Shown here: piece by piece, positions 8,914 through 16,894 of the stretch
Numbering within the stretch: position 1 is the stretch's first letter
How the letters are laid out: every line of letters begins with the position of its first letter
NCBI GenBank assembly: GCA_965249225.1
Contig: CBDFLT010000007.1
Coordinates: forward strand, 62,001 to 126,000
DNA from: CBDFLT01 sp965249225
GTDB taxonomy: Bacteria; Chloroflexota; Dehalococcoidia; Lucifugimonadales; G963668185
Direction: 5' to 3'
DNA: 64,000 bases
Translations under genes and position numbers: made by a program
Notes under the pieces: generated by a model
Seen by the model: the letters and a program-made list of their open reading frames with translations, nothing else
What the model was told of the DNA's origin: nothing
The model's database searches: none

Positions 8914-9301
8914 CCGATGCGGGTACCGATGGAGCCTGGCTCACGGCCTGCAGTCGCTCCTTGGCCTGGAGAGTGATCTTCGAGAACGCCTCGGGGTCAC
9001 GAATCGCCAGGTCGGCGAGCATCTTGCGGTTAATACTGATGTCGCCCAGTTTGAGGCCGTGAATCAACTGGCTGTATGACAGGTCGTTGGCCCTGGCGGC
9101 GGCGTTGATGCGTATGTTCCACAGCCGACGCATGTCGCCCTTCTTCTCGCGGCGGTGGGCGTAAGCGTACTGCAGAGCGTGGATCAGAGATTCGTGGGCC
9201 CGCCTGTACAGCGTGTGCCGTACGCCCTGATGGCCTTTGGTCTGCTTCAGTAGCTTCTTATGTCGCCGGCGCTTAGTTACGCCTCTTTTTATCCTGGCCA
9301 G
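8906..9301 (-). CDS. rplT: 50S ribosomal protein L20, apparent CTG start
   Basis: Large-subunit protein, essential for early assembly and often the repressor of its own operon. The reading frame gives ARIKRGVTKRRRHKK at the N-terminus, YRRAHESLIHALQYAYAHRR in the middle and RRLWNIRINAAAR, all standard L20, 131 aa in all with a short extra C-terminal tail. The frame has no ATG, GTG or TTG where the protein must begin: the family N-terminus (normally M-A-R) is preceded by CTG at 9299-9301, with AGGGAGG six bases upstream. It follows rpmI by 26 nt. Confidence 0.92.
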   Translation of the reverse strand: MARIKRGVTKRRRHKKLLKQTKGHQGVRHTLYRRAHESLIHALQYAYAHRREKKGDMRRLWNIRINAAARANDLSYSQLIHGLKLGDISINRKMLADLAIRDPEAFSKITLQAKERLQAVSQAPSVPASVS

Positions 9302-9327
9302 CGGTGGCCTCCCTAGTCTTTTGCGAA

Positions 9328-9522
9328 CTACCCGTGGAGCAGCTTTTTGATTCGCCGCGCCTGGGCCCCGGTTATCTCGAGTTTTTTGGAATACAGGCGG
9401 CGGACGCTCGCGGGCTTCTTGCGGCGAAGATGGCTGCGGTGACCTTTCATCCGAAGCACCTTTCCCGTACCGGACAGCTTGATGCGCTTCGACGCCCCCT
9501 TGTGGGTCTTAAGCTTTGGCAC
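9328..9522 (-). CDS. rpmI: 50S ribosomal protein L35
   Basis: Small basic protein (64 aa): PKLKTHKGASKRIKLSGTGK, then KGHRSHLRRKK and the C-terminal RRIKKLL are family hallmarks. I use GTG 9520-9522, since it gives the usual M-P-K-L-K N-terminus and has AAGGAG 7-8 nt upstream; a TTG two codons earlier lies too close to that site. The start is inside the 3' end of infC (14-bp overlap), the usual coupling of infC-rpmI-rplT. Confidence 0.95.
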   Translation of the reverse strand: MPKLKTHKGASKRIKLSGTGKVLRMKGHRSHLRRKKPASVRRLYSKKLEITGAQARRIKKLLHG

Positions 9523-10138
9523 GGTCAAGCTCCTTTTCTGGCTCTACCGCGACTGCCTCCGACGCTACAGGCTCCTTCTCGGCTACCTGCGCCTCTGAAT
9601 CGGAGGCCTTGGAAGGCTTTGTAGGGTTGGGGGCTAGGATCATGCTAAGGAAGCGCCCTTCCATTGTAGGGGGCTTCTCCAGAAGTGCATCGTCCACCAG
9701 ATCCTCCGCGACCGACCGTAGAAGACGCATGCCCAACTCCGGGTGGGTTATCTCCCGCCCACGGAACATGACTGAAACCTTGACCTTCGACCCCTCTTCC
9801 AGTAGCCGCCGGACACCACGCGTCTTCGATGACTTGTCGTGCGCGCCGATACGAACCTTGAACCTGACCTCGCGCAGCATGTTAGTTGGCTTGCCCTTTT
9901 GGGCCTTGCGCGCCTCCCGTTCCTTACGGGATGCCTGGTACCTGAATTTGCCGTAGTCCATCAACCGGCACACCGGCGGATCGGCCGATGGCGCTACCTC
10001 TACGAGGTCCAGGCCACGCTCGTTGGCTGCGGCCAGCGCATCCTGTATAGGGATTACCCCCATCTGCTCGCCCTGGTCGTCAACCAAACGGACTTCCGGA
10101 ACACGTATGCGCTGGTTCGTGCGATAGTCTCTAGGGAT
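9509..10138 (-). CDS. infC: translation initiation factor IF-3, apparent AUC start
   Basis: IF-3 keeps the ribosomal subunits apart and checks the start codon. The frame reads YRTNQRIRVPEVRLVDD, EQMGVIPIQDALAAANERGLDLVEVAP, PPVCRLMDYGKFRYQ and the C-domain FKVRIGAHD...VKVSVMFRGRE. The first canonical start (TTG 10087) would cut off the conserved N-terminal ~17 residues. The only plausible start between the upstream in-frame stop and that sequence is ATC at 10136-10138, with GAGGT about 6 nt before it, and infC is the classical gene using AUU/AUC starts for autoregulation. About 209 aa, with a ~30-residue C-terminal tail rich in Glu, Ala and Val. Confidence 0.9.
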   Translation of the reverse strand: MPRDYRTNQRIRVPEVRLVDDQGEQMGVIPIQDALAAANERGLDLVEVAPSADPPVCRLMDYGKFRYQASRKEREARKAQKGKPTNMLREVRFKVRIGAHDKSSKTRGVRRLLEEGSKVKVSVMFRGREITHPELGMRLLRSVAEDLVDDALLEKPPTMEGRFLSMILAPNPTKPSKASDSEAQVAEKEPVASEAVAVEPEKELDRAKA

Positions 10139-10189
10139 ACCGGTACCTCACTAGAGCGGAGATCGATGTAACACCAGTCATTCGTATCG

Positions 10190-10218
10190 AATATAGCATA
10201 CGCACATCGACCAGGCAA
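10190..10218 (-). promoter_or_regulatory. promoter of infC-rpmI-rplT
   Basis: On the minus strand TTGCCT (10218-10213), a 17-bp spacer and TATATT (10195-10190), with TG one base before the -10 hexamer (extended -10). Expected transcription start near 10183, giving a ~45-nt leader before the AUC start of infC. Four of six and five of six consensus matches. Confidence 0.6.
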
Positions 10219-10292
10219 TAGCCGTATGACCCAGGACGGCTGTAACGTGGGGTGCGGCTATCTCGTGCCCGAAAACACCCTATTACCTTTTA

Positions 10293-10317
10293 CCTTCCCG
10301 ATATCTGTCGGGTAAGG
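10293..10317 (-). other. inverted repeat between thrS and infC
   Basis: CCTTaCCCGA and TCGGGaAGG can pair around a six-base loop. It lies downstream of thrS and upstream of the infC promoter. There is no run of T, so it is not a standard intrinsic terminator; it could be an mRNA 3' end or leader structure. The rest of the 247-bp gap holds only the infC promoter. Confidence 0.3.
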
Positions 10318-10385
10318 AGAGGGTTTTCTAAAGCCCCCCTGGGGCCGGAATGCGAAGCCCAAATCGGTGGTGAGTCGTATCGTCA

Positions 10386-12128
10386 TCAACCGGAAGCTTT
10401 CACCTCTTCCGATATGCGCGCCACGATGTCGGCCACGGGCAATGGGCCCAGGTCTTCGCCAGACCGCAGCCGGACGGCGGCGGTACCGGCTTCCACCTCT
10501 CGGTCCCCCACGACCAGCATATATGGGATCTTTTGCAACTGGGCGTCCCTGATCTTGGCGTTCATACGCTCGTTGCTCGCGTCCGTTTGGGTCCTGATTT
10601 CGGCTTCCGTAAGCTGGGCCTCAACGCGCTGCGCATAGTCCCGGTGCCTATCCGCTATGGGAATTACCACAGCCTGGACCGGGGCCAGCCAGGTTGGAAA
10701 GGCGCCGGCGTAGTGCTCGATTAGGATGCCCATGAACCGCTCCATGGACCCCAGGAGGGCACGGTGCACCATGTAGGGCTGGTGCTCCCGGCCATCCTCG
10801 CCGATGTAGGTCAGACCGAAGCGTTCGGGAAGGTTAAAGTCGAACTGCACGGTGGTGCACTGCCATAGCCGGCCGATGGCGTCTCGAATATGGACGTCGA
10901 TCTTGGGCCCGTAGAACGCGCCGCCTCCCTCGTCTAGCTCGAAGGCGGTGCCCCGAGCTTCCAGCGTCCGCCGCAGCGACTCAGTGGCCAGGTCCCACCG
11001 TTCCGGCTCACCGACGGCCTTTTCAGGCATGGTTGACAGCTTGACCTCGAACTCTTGGAAGTCGAAACGCCGTAGTAGGTCGAACGTCAGGTCGAGCACG
11101 CCGTCCACCTCAGCCTCTACCTGATCGGGTCGGCAGAAGATATGGGCGTCGTCCTGGGTCATGCCTCGGACCCGCAGAAGCCCGTGAAGAACGCCGCCGC
11201 GCTCGTGTCGGTAGACCGATCCCAGCTCCCCGATGCGCATTGGAAGGTCTCGATAGCTCCGCAGGGCGGTCTTGTAGTACAGGATGTGGAATGGGCAGTT
11301 CATCGGTTTGAGGTAGTACTCCTGCCCATCCATGTCCATGGGCGGGAACATGCTGTCCTTGAAGAACTCGAGATGCCCACTGGTGGACCAGAGCGCTGAG
11401 CGCCCGATGTGTGGCGTATACACCAGATCGTAGCCGCCCTCGTAGTGTTTGCGCTTCCACAGTTCCTCGATGATGTCCCGGACGCGCCCGCCTTTAGGGT
11501 GCCAGATAGTAAGCCCTGGACCCGTTTCCTCGTGCATGGAGAACAGGTCCAGCTCCCGGCCCAGCACGCGGTGGTCCCGGCGCCTCGCCTCCTCCAGGCG
11601 TTGGATGTGGGAATCCAGCTCCTCCTGCGACTCGAACGCCGTGCCGTAGATGCGCTGCAACATCGGGCGGCTTTCGTCGCCCCGCCAGTACGCCCCTGCG
11701 ACGGTTAGCAGCTTGAACGCCGGTATCTTGCCGGTGGACTCCACATGAGGACCTCTGCATAGGTCCTCGAAGTCGCCGTGTCGGTAGGTGGTGATCGGCT
11801 CTCCCTCAGGGATCGCGTCGATGATCTCCAGCTTAAATGGCTCATCGGAGTTCCTCGTCCGCGCCTCTTCCCGCGTGTGCTCGTGGAACTCGAAAGGCAA
11901 GTCCTGGGCCATCGTCTCTCTCATACGCCGCTCTATCTCCTCCAGGGCTTCCGACGTGAAAGGCTCTGGCGCGAGGAAGTCGTAATAGAAACCGTCTTCC
12001 GTGGGCGGGCCGATGGCCAGGTGCACATTCGGAAACATCCGTGTCACCACGTCGGCCATGACGTGAGCGGCCGAGTGTCGTATCCGTATCCGCAGCTCGT
12101 TCAGTTCAATTTCCCGTTGTTGGGCCAT
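10386..12128 (-). CDS. thrS: threonyl-tRNA synthetase lacking the TGS domain
   Basis: Class II synthetase (about 580 aa) that charges tRNA-Thr and clears mischarged Ser. The N2 editing domain is present (HSAAHVMAD, then DLCRGPHV, the HxxxH and C-x3-H sites). The catalytic core has the zinc ligands in KPMNCPFHI plus later His residues, and motif 2 (VYRHERGGVLHGLLRVRGMT) and motif 3. The anticodon domain follows (VQAVVIPIADRH...VVGDREVE). The ~60-residue TGS domain of E. coli ThrRS is missing. I start at ATG 12128, preceded by GAAAGGA; an in-frame GTG at 12149 contains that site and is unlikely. Confidence 0.95.
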   Translation of the reverse strand: MAQQREIELNELRIRIRHSAAHVMADVVTRMFPNVHLAIGPPTEDGFYYDFLAPEPFTSEALEEIERRMRETMAQDLPFEFHEHTREEARTRNSDEPFKLEIIDAIPEGEPITTYRHGDFEDLCRGPHVESTGKIPAFKLLTVAGAYWRGDESRPMLQRIYGTAFESQEELDSHIQRLEEARRRDHRVLGRELDLFSMHEETGPGLTIWHPKGGRVRDIIEELWKRKHYEGGYDLVYTPHIGRSALWSTSGHLEFFKDSMFPPMDMDGQEYYLKPMNCPFHILYYKTALRSYRDLPMRIGELGSVYRHERGGVLHGLLRVRGMTQDDAHIFCRPDQVEAEVDGVLDLTFDLLRRFDFQEFEVKLSTMPEKAVGEPERWDLATESLRRTLEARGTAFELDEGGGAFYGPKIDVHIRDAIGRLWQCTTVQFDFNLPERFGLTYIGEDGREHQPYMVHRALLGSMERFMGILIEHYAGAFPTWLAPVQAVVIPIADRHRDYAQRVEAQLTEAEIRTQTDASNERMNAKIRDAQLQKIPYMLVVGDREVEAGTAAVRLRSGEDLGPLPVADIVARISEEVKASG

Positions 12129-12363
12129 TTGTATCCTTTCTGATGTCACGCGCAGGTCGCGTTCGCGACATTAAGTAAGAATGTACATCAGATTTCACGA
12201 TTGGGGGAGTCTTAAAAGACAAGTCCCTGTGGGAATGCCCGCAGGTTTCTTCAAAATGTCCGCCGGTTTGTGGATGAGCGCCCGACCTCTGGTGGCTTAT
12301 CCCACCCGAGTATGACCAGGCCCGAGCACCTGTCCAACATCCCCTGGGCAGGCCCTTTTGAAG
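12129..12363. other. intergenic region between DNA glycosylase and thrS
   Basis: It holds the thrS ribosome site and a small hairpin (GTCGC-gttc-GCGAC, 12156-12169) about 28 nt before the thrS start. I looked for a T-box (conserved GGTGGNACCGCG-like element) and saw none. Confidence 0.35.
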
Positions 12364-13230
12364 TCACTGCTGGTCCACTTCGCCTATGATTCGGCCGAGC
12401 TGGAAGCCCAGAAAGCGGTATTCGCCCCATCCGTCGAAGAAGGCTTCGATTTCCTCGGGATCAAGCCCATGGCGTTCTTTGCAAAACCGACCGACCTCAG
12501 AGTCCACTGGAATTCGACTGAAGTCGTGAAGCAGTACCATCAGATGGGTGGCCGCGTATGGCCCGATTCCTCGAAGCTCAAGCATCTCCTCATAGGTGAT
12601 CCGATCCTCGTTCCCACGGCCCGATTCGTCGATCAGCCCGCGCCTTAGCAGCTCCTCCGTGGCCTCGAGCAGTACACGAGCGCGGAACCCAAGACGTCCT
12701 TTGCTCGTCAGGGTGGCCTCACCGGCCTCCAGCACATTGAGCGGTGTCGGAAACAGACCCTCTCCGATGTCGTTAACCAGTCCCTCGGCCATGCGTTGCG
12801 TCGCCCGCCATGCCGTGTGAATGGTGCATACTGTCTTTGTGAAGTCCTCGAAGAAGGTGCTGCAACGCAGAAAACGTCCTCCACCTTTGCTGATGAACCG
12901 CCCTATTGATGGATCGAGCTTACGCGCCACGACTATGGCCGGTGCCGGGTCCCAGTCGATCGACAACCAGCGCACCACCGTGGCTCGGATATGGTCTAAG
13001 TCAACCGATTCCGCTCCCTCGACCTCTACTGTGACAGTCAAGGAACGAGGTGTCTTTTGAGTCGCCTCGATCCGCGCGGTCCCTCCTGAGGGGAGCGGGT
13101 CATGTCGCGACAGCGAGGCCTTCTCACTCTCCCACCGCCAGGGAGCGAGCTCGATCCAGCCATGGCCCAGAGCGGTCCGGCGTAGTGACAGCTCATACTG
13201 ACATCCGATGTGGAAACGTTGAATGAACAT
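12364..13230 (-). CDS. HhH-GPD superfamily DNA glycosylase (AlkA/OGG-like)
   Basis: Base-excision repair glycosylase of 288 aa. The N-terminal half has a beta-rich AlkA/OGG-like domain. The C-terminal half has CSTFFEDFTKTVCTIHTAW (the start of the HhH-GPD domain, about residues 123-141) and the helix-hairpin-helix LRGIGPYAATHLMVLLHDF, ending at the catalytic Asp in PVDSEVGRF (about residue 242). The position where bifunctional OGG1-type enzymes have a lyase lysine is not lysine here (GIGPYAA), so a monofunctional alkyl-base glycosylase is more likely. Its substrate is not known. ATG start with GAGGGT upstream; same strand as thrS. Confidence 0.8.
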   Translation of the reverse strand: MFIQRFHIGCQYELSLRRTALGHGWIELAPWRWESEKASLSRHDPLPSGGTARIEATQKTPRSLTVTVEVEGAESVDLDHIRATVVRWLSIDWDPAPAIVVARKLDPSIGRFISKGGGRFLRCSTFFEDFTKTVCTIHTAWRATQRMAEGLVNDIGEGLFPTPLNVLEAGEATLTSKGRLGFRARVLLEATEELLRRGLIDESGRGNEDRITYEEMLELRGIGPYAATHLMVLLHDFSRIPVDSEVGRFCKERHGLDPEEIEAFFDGWGEYRFLGFQLGRIIGEVDQQ

Positions 13231-13403
13231 AGGACCCTCGGGTACTGACTCCTGTATCGAGTCGGATTATGCTTATTTCACCTTCTGGCTGCAAGAGTCT
13301 TCAGCTGTTGGCGCACGCCGTATCGGCACTGTATTTTCTCGACCGCTTCTTCGACTGGGCGGACGTGGAGCCCAAAACCCACTCAAACGTGGAGACGAGC
13401 CTG

Positions 13404-13433
13404 TTGACAGGTATGGGGTGCGATAGTTAGAAT
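13404..13433 (+). promoter_or_regulatory. promoter of the rpsL (str) operon
   Basis: Perfect TTGACA (13404-13409), an 18-bp spacer and TAGAAT (13428-13433, five of six). It is the strongest promoter match in the window and points at rpsL, whose GTG start lies 87 nt downstream. The gap 13231-13519 between the divergent glycosylase and rpsL holds nothing else I can name. Confidence 0.75.
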
Positions 13434-13519
13434 AGTTTGGTTTTGTCGCCTCGGTGGGGCGGACAGGGAAGGTTTGTGCCCGAATCGGGTTCTTCCACTC
13501 TTATCAGTGAGGTCGAATA

Positions 13520-13933
13520 GTGCCAACCATCAACCAGCTTGTGCGAAAGGGCCGGAAGAGCAAGCGCAAGAAAGACAAGGCTCCCGCCTTACGTTTCAGC
13601 TTCAATTCTCTGAAAAACAGGGGCAAGAGAGACATGGGCGCACCGCAGAAACGCGGAGTGTGCATTCAGGTCAGGACACAGACCCCCAAGAAGCCCAACT
13701 CCGCCTTGCGCAAGGTGGCCAGAGTTCGGTTGACCAACGGGATGGAGGTGACTGCTTACATCCCGGGTGAAGGGCACAACCTTCAGGAACACTCTGTCGT
13801 TCTGATCAGGGGCGGGCGTGTCAAGGACCTGCCCGGGGTTCGCTATCACATCATCCGCGGCACTCTGGACTCGGCTGGAGTTGCCGACCGCCGCAGAGGG
13901 CGGAGCAAGTACGGAACCAAGAGGGAAGGTTGA
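13520..13933 (+). CDS. rpsL: 30S ribosomal protein S12
   Basis: Decoding-centre protein (137 aa). PTINQLVRKGRKSKRK, QTPKKPNSALRKVARVRLTNG, AYIPGEGHNLQEHSVVLIRG and RVKDLPGVRYHIIRGTLD are unmistakable, including the Lys and Pro residues where streptomycin-resistance changes occur. Between APAL and PQKRGVC there is an extra ~17-residue basic loop (RFSFNSLKNRGKRDMGA) not found in E. coli S12. GTG start with GAGGT seven bases upstream. Confidence 0.98.
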   Translation: MPTINQLVRKGRKSKRKKDKAPALRFSFNSLKNRGKRDMGAPQKRGVCIQVRTQTPKKPNSALRKVARVRLTNGMEVTAYIPGEGHNLQEHSVVLIRGGRVKDLPGVRYHIIRGTLDSAGVADRRRGRSKYGTKREG

Positions 13934-13975
13934 ACGGTTTAGCGACGATTTCGGACGGTTAACGAAAGGGAAGTC

Positions 13976-14446
13976 GTGTCAAGACGCAGAAGGGCCGAGA
14001 AGCGAGTCCATACTCCGGACCCCAGATACAACAGCGTAGATCTGGCCCAGTTCATCAATAAGGTTATGCTCAGCGGCAAGAAGACTGTCGCTCAAAAGAT
14101 CGTTTACGGCGCCCTTGAGCAGGTGGAGAAGGAGACGCGAAGGCCCGGGTTAGAGGTGTTCGAGCAAGCCGTCCGAAACTCCACACCTATGTTGGAAGTA
14201 AGGCCGCGGCGGGTGGGGGGTGCCACCTACCAGGTGCCCACGGAGGTACGAGTCCAGCGCCGTGTATCACTGGCGATGCGATGGATCGTATTGGCCGCCA
14301 GGGCAAGGGCCGGCAGTCCCATGATGGACCGTTTGGCACATGAGTTGATGGAGTCATCGAGGGGGCAGGGTGCGGCGGTCAAGAGGAGGGAAGAACTGCA
14401 TCGGATGGCCGAGGCCAACCGGGCCTTCGTCCACTATAGATGGTGA
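13976..14446 (+). CDS. rpsG: 30S ribosomal protein S7
   Basis: Primary 16S rRNA binder that organises the 30S head (156 aa, normal length). RRRRAEKR at the N-terminus, FINKVMLSGKKTVAQKIVYGAL, ARAGSPMMDRLAHELMESSRGQGAAVKRREELHRMAEANRAF region (about residues 114-153). GTG start after GAAAGGGAAG. Lies 42 nt behind rpsL, and its last codons overlap the frame that leads into fusA. Confidence 0.98.
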   Translation: MSRRRRAEKRVHTPDPRYNSVDLAQFINKVMLSGKKTVAQKIVYGALEQVEKETRRPGLEVFEQAVRNSTPMLEVRPRRVGGATYQVPTEVRVQRRVSLAMRWIVLAARARAGSPMMDRLAHELMESSRGQGAAVKRREELHRMAEANRAFVHYRW

Positions 14447-14484
14447 TTGCCCCAGCGCAAGCCTATGATAGCCCTTATACGATC

Positions 14485-16542
14485 ATGTCTGTAGACACAC
14501 CTTTAAAATCTGTTCGCAATATTGGGTTCATCGCCCACATCGACGCAGGCAAGACGACGGTCACCGAGCGCGTGCTTTTCTTCGCCGGCCGTATCTACAA
14601 GATCGGGGGGGTGGATGAGGGGACAACGGTCATGGACTGGATGGACCAGGAACGGGAGAGGGGCATCACCATTACCTCAGCCGCCACTACCTGCACATGG
14701 AAAGGCCACACGATTAATGTCATCGACACGCCCGGACACGTCGATTTCACAGCCGAAGTGGAGCGGAGTCTTCGAGTCCTAGACGGTGGTGTGGTAGTTT
14801 TCGACGCTGTGGCTGGGGTTCAGCCTCAGTCGGAGACCGTGTGGCGCCAGGCCGACCGGTATCACGTACCTCGGATCTGTTTCGTCAACAAAATGGACCG
14901 GGTAGGCGCGAATTTCCAGGGCGCCATCGATAGTATCGCCCACAGGCTCCAGGCCAACCCGGTTGCCATTCAGGTTCCCATAGGCAGCGAGCATACGTTC
15001 AAAGGCGTTGTAGATCTCGTCGAGGAGAAAGCTCTGGTATACCCCGACGGTGATCCGCAGATCCCTCTGGAAGGCCCGGTTCCGGAGGAGCTAATAGAGG
15101 AGGTCAAGAACTACAGGAGCCTGATGATAGAGAAAGTCGCCGAGACCGATGATGACCTCATTGCCAAGTACCTTGGCGAGGAAGAGATCACCAAAGAGGA
15201 GATTAAGCGGGCGCTTCGCAAAGCGACGATTGAATACCGCATCGTCCCAGTCGTCTGTGGGACCGCCCTCCAATCGAAGGGCATTCAGCCTCTCCTGGAC
15301 GCCGTCGATGACTATCTCCCATCTCCGCTAGATGTACCTCCTGTTCAGGGCAAAGACTTCAACACTGGGGAGGAAGTAACCCGCAAAGCGGATGGGGATG
15401 CGCCTTTTGCGGCCCTGGCTTTCAAGGTAGTGACCGATACCTATATAGGTCGATTGGTCTATTTTCGGGTGTACTCTGGTAGCATTAGAGCCGGCGAGGG
15501 CGTCTTCATTCCGTCTACTGGAAAGCGAGAGCGTTTGGGCCGGATCGTCCGTATGCACGCGCAGCGGAGAGAGGATGTCGAAGAGGTGAGGGCGGGAGAC
15601 ATCGCCGCCGCGGTGGGCTTGAAAGGCGCCACCACCGGCGACACCCTGTGCCATCAGAGGTCTCCCATCGTCCTAGAGACCATCAGCTTCCCCGACCCTG
15701 TAATGTCGGTCGCAGTCGAGTCCAGGACCCGGGCCGACCAGGATAAGATGATGGAGGCTCTGGGCAAGCTAGCCGACGAGGACCCTACCTTGAAGGTCTC
15801 CTTCGACGACGAGGTAGGCCAGTCTATCATGTCTGGAATGGGTGAGCTTCACCTCGAGATCATTATGGATCGGATGAAGCGAGAGTTTGGAGTGGAGGGA
15901 AATCTTGGCAAGCCCAAGGTGGCCTACCGGGAGGCTATCACCTCTTCGGCCAGGGCAGAAGGCCGCTTCGTGCGTCAGACTGGAGGCCACGGCCAGTACG
16001 GACACGTGTGGCTTGAGGTCGAGCCGTTGGAGCGTGGTACGGGATTTCAGTTCGAGGACCGGACGAAGAACGGTGTGATTCCCAGGGAGTTTATGCAGGG
16101 TGTTCGGAAAGGGGCTGAAGAAGCGATCAACACCGGCCCCATGGCTGGCTATCCCGTAGTGGATGTCAAGGTCGTGGCGGTAGATGGAAGCCACCACGAT
16201 GTGGACTCGTCCGAGATGGCTTTTCGGATCGCGGGGTCAATGGCCACCAAGGCGGCTATTAAGAAGGCCCACGGGGTGCTCTTGGAACCGGTGATGCGTC
16301 TGGAGGTGGTTACCCCTGGTGAGTTCCTTGGAGAAGTGCTGGGGGACTTGGGCCGTAGGCGCGCCAACATCAGGAACATTGAAGGCCAGGGTGCCATACA
16401 GGATGTGCGCGCGATCATCCCTCTAGGAGAGAGTTTCGGCTATGCTACCGCTCTCCGTTCGTTAACCCAGGGTCGAGCGAGCTATACGATGGAGTTTGAT
16501 CGATACGAGAAGGCCCCCCCATCCACGGTTGCTGCGGCGTAA
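14485..16542 (+). CDS. fusA: elongation factor G
   Basis: Translocation GTPase (about 685 aa from ATG 14485). GTP-binding motifs: G1 AHIDAGKTT, G2 ERGITITSAA, G3 DTPGHVDF, G4 NKMDR and G5 GTALQSKG. Domains II-V follow, including ETGGHGQYGHV-like QTGGHGQYGHVW and the C-terminal RRANIRNIEGQGAIQDV. An upstream ATG at 14440 overlaps the rpsG stop and would add 15 residues; I prefer 14485 because SVDTPLKSVRNIGFIAH is the usual N-terminus. Unlike the classical str operon, no tuf gene follows; rpsJ comes 27 nt later. Confidence 0.97.
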   Translation: MSVDTPLKSVRNIGFIAHIDAGKTTVTERVLFFAGRIYKIGGVDEGTTVMDWMDQERERGITITSAATTCTWKGHTINVIDTPGHVDFTAEVERSLRVLDGGVVVFDAVAGVQPQSETVWRQADRYHVPRICFVNKMDRVGANFQGAIDSIAHRLQANPVAIQVPIGSEHTFKGVVDLVEEKALVYPDGDPQIPLEGPVPEELIEEVKNYRSLMIEKVAETDDDLIAKYLGEEEITKEEIKRALRKATIEYRIVPVVCGTALQSKGIQPLLDAVDDYLPSPLDVPPVQGKDFNTGEEVTRKADGDAPFAALAFKVVTDTYIGRLVYFRVYSGSIRAGEGVFIPSTGKRERLGRIVRMHAQRREDVEEVRAGDIAAAVGLKGATTGDTLCHQRSPIVLETISFPDPVMSVAVESRTRADQDKMMEALGKLADEDPTLKVSFDDEVGQSIMSGMGELHLEIIMDRMKREFGVEGNLGKPKVAYREAITSSARAEGRFVRQTGGHGQYGHVWLEVEPLERGTGFQFEDRTKNGVIPREFMQGVRKGAEEAINTGPMAGYPVVDVKVVAVDGSHHDVDSSEMAFRIAGSMATKAAIKKAHGVLLEPVMRLEVVTPGEFLGEVLGDLGRRRANIRNIEGQGAIQDVRAIIPLGESFGYATALRSLTQGRASYTMEFDRYEKAPPSTVAAA

Positions 16543-16569
16543 GCGGGCCCGGTCTGGCGGAACTTTACT

Positions 16570-16881
16570 ATGGTTAGCAAGCAAAAAATTCGAATAATCT
16601 TGAAAGCCTTCGACCACAAGATACTGGACCTGTCGGCGGGCCAGATTGTGGAAGCGGCCGAGCATACAGGAGCCCATGTCGCGGGTCCCGTGCCGCTGCC
16701 TACTACCATCAAGCGTTTCTGTGTCATTCGCTCGCCCCACATAGACAAGGACTCGCGGGAGCACTTCGAGCTGCGGACCCACAATCGGCTCATCGATATC
16801 CTAGAGCCGACTCCGAAGACGATCGACTCACTGACACGGCTTAACGTGCCTGCTGGGGTCGACATCTCCATAAAGCTGTAG
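16570..16881 (+). CDS. rpsJ: 30S ribosomal protein S10
   Basis: 103-aa head protein and NusB partner. KIRIILKAFDHKILD, GPVPLPTT, the RSPHIDKDSREHFE loop and LTRLNVPAGVDISIKL are conserved. It opens the S10 part of the cluster directly behind fusA with no promoter that I can see in the 27-nt gap. Confidence 0.98.
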   Translation: MVSKQKIRIILKAFDHKILDLSAGQIVEAAEHTGAHVAGPVPLPTTIKRFCVIRSPHIDKDSREHFELRTHNRLIDILEPTPKTIDSLTRLNVPAGVDISIKL

Positions 16882-16894
16882 TCGAGATACATCC

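Noticed and set aside
12129..12360. T-box riboswitch upstream of thrS
   Set aside because: The conserved T-box sequence and a terminator/antiterminator pair are not visible.
13590..13645. Intein or frameshift in rpsL
   Set aside because: The insert is only ~17 residues, in frame, basic and without intein motifs.
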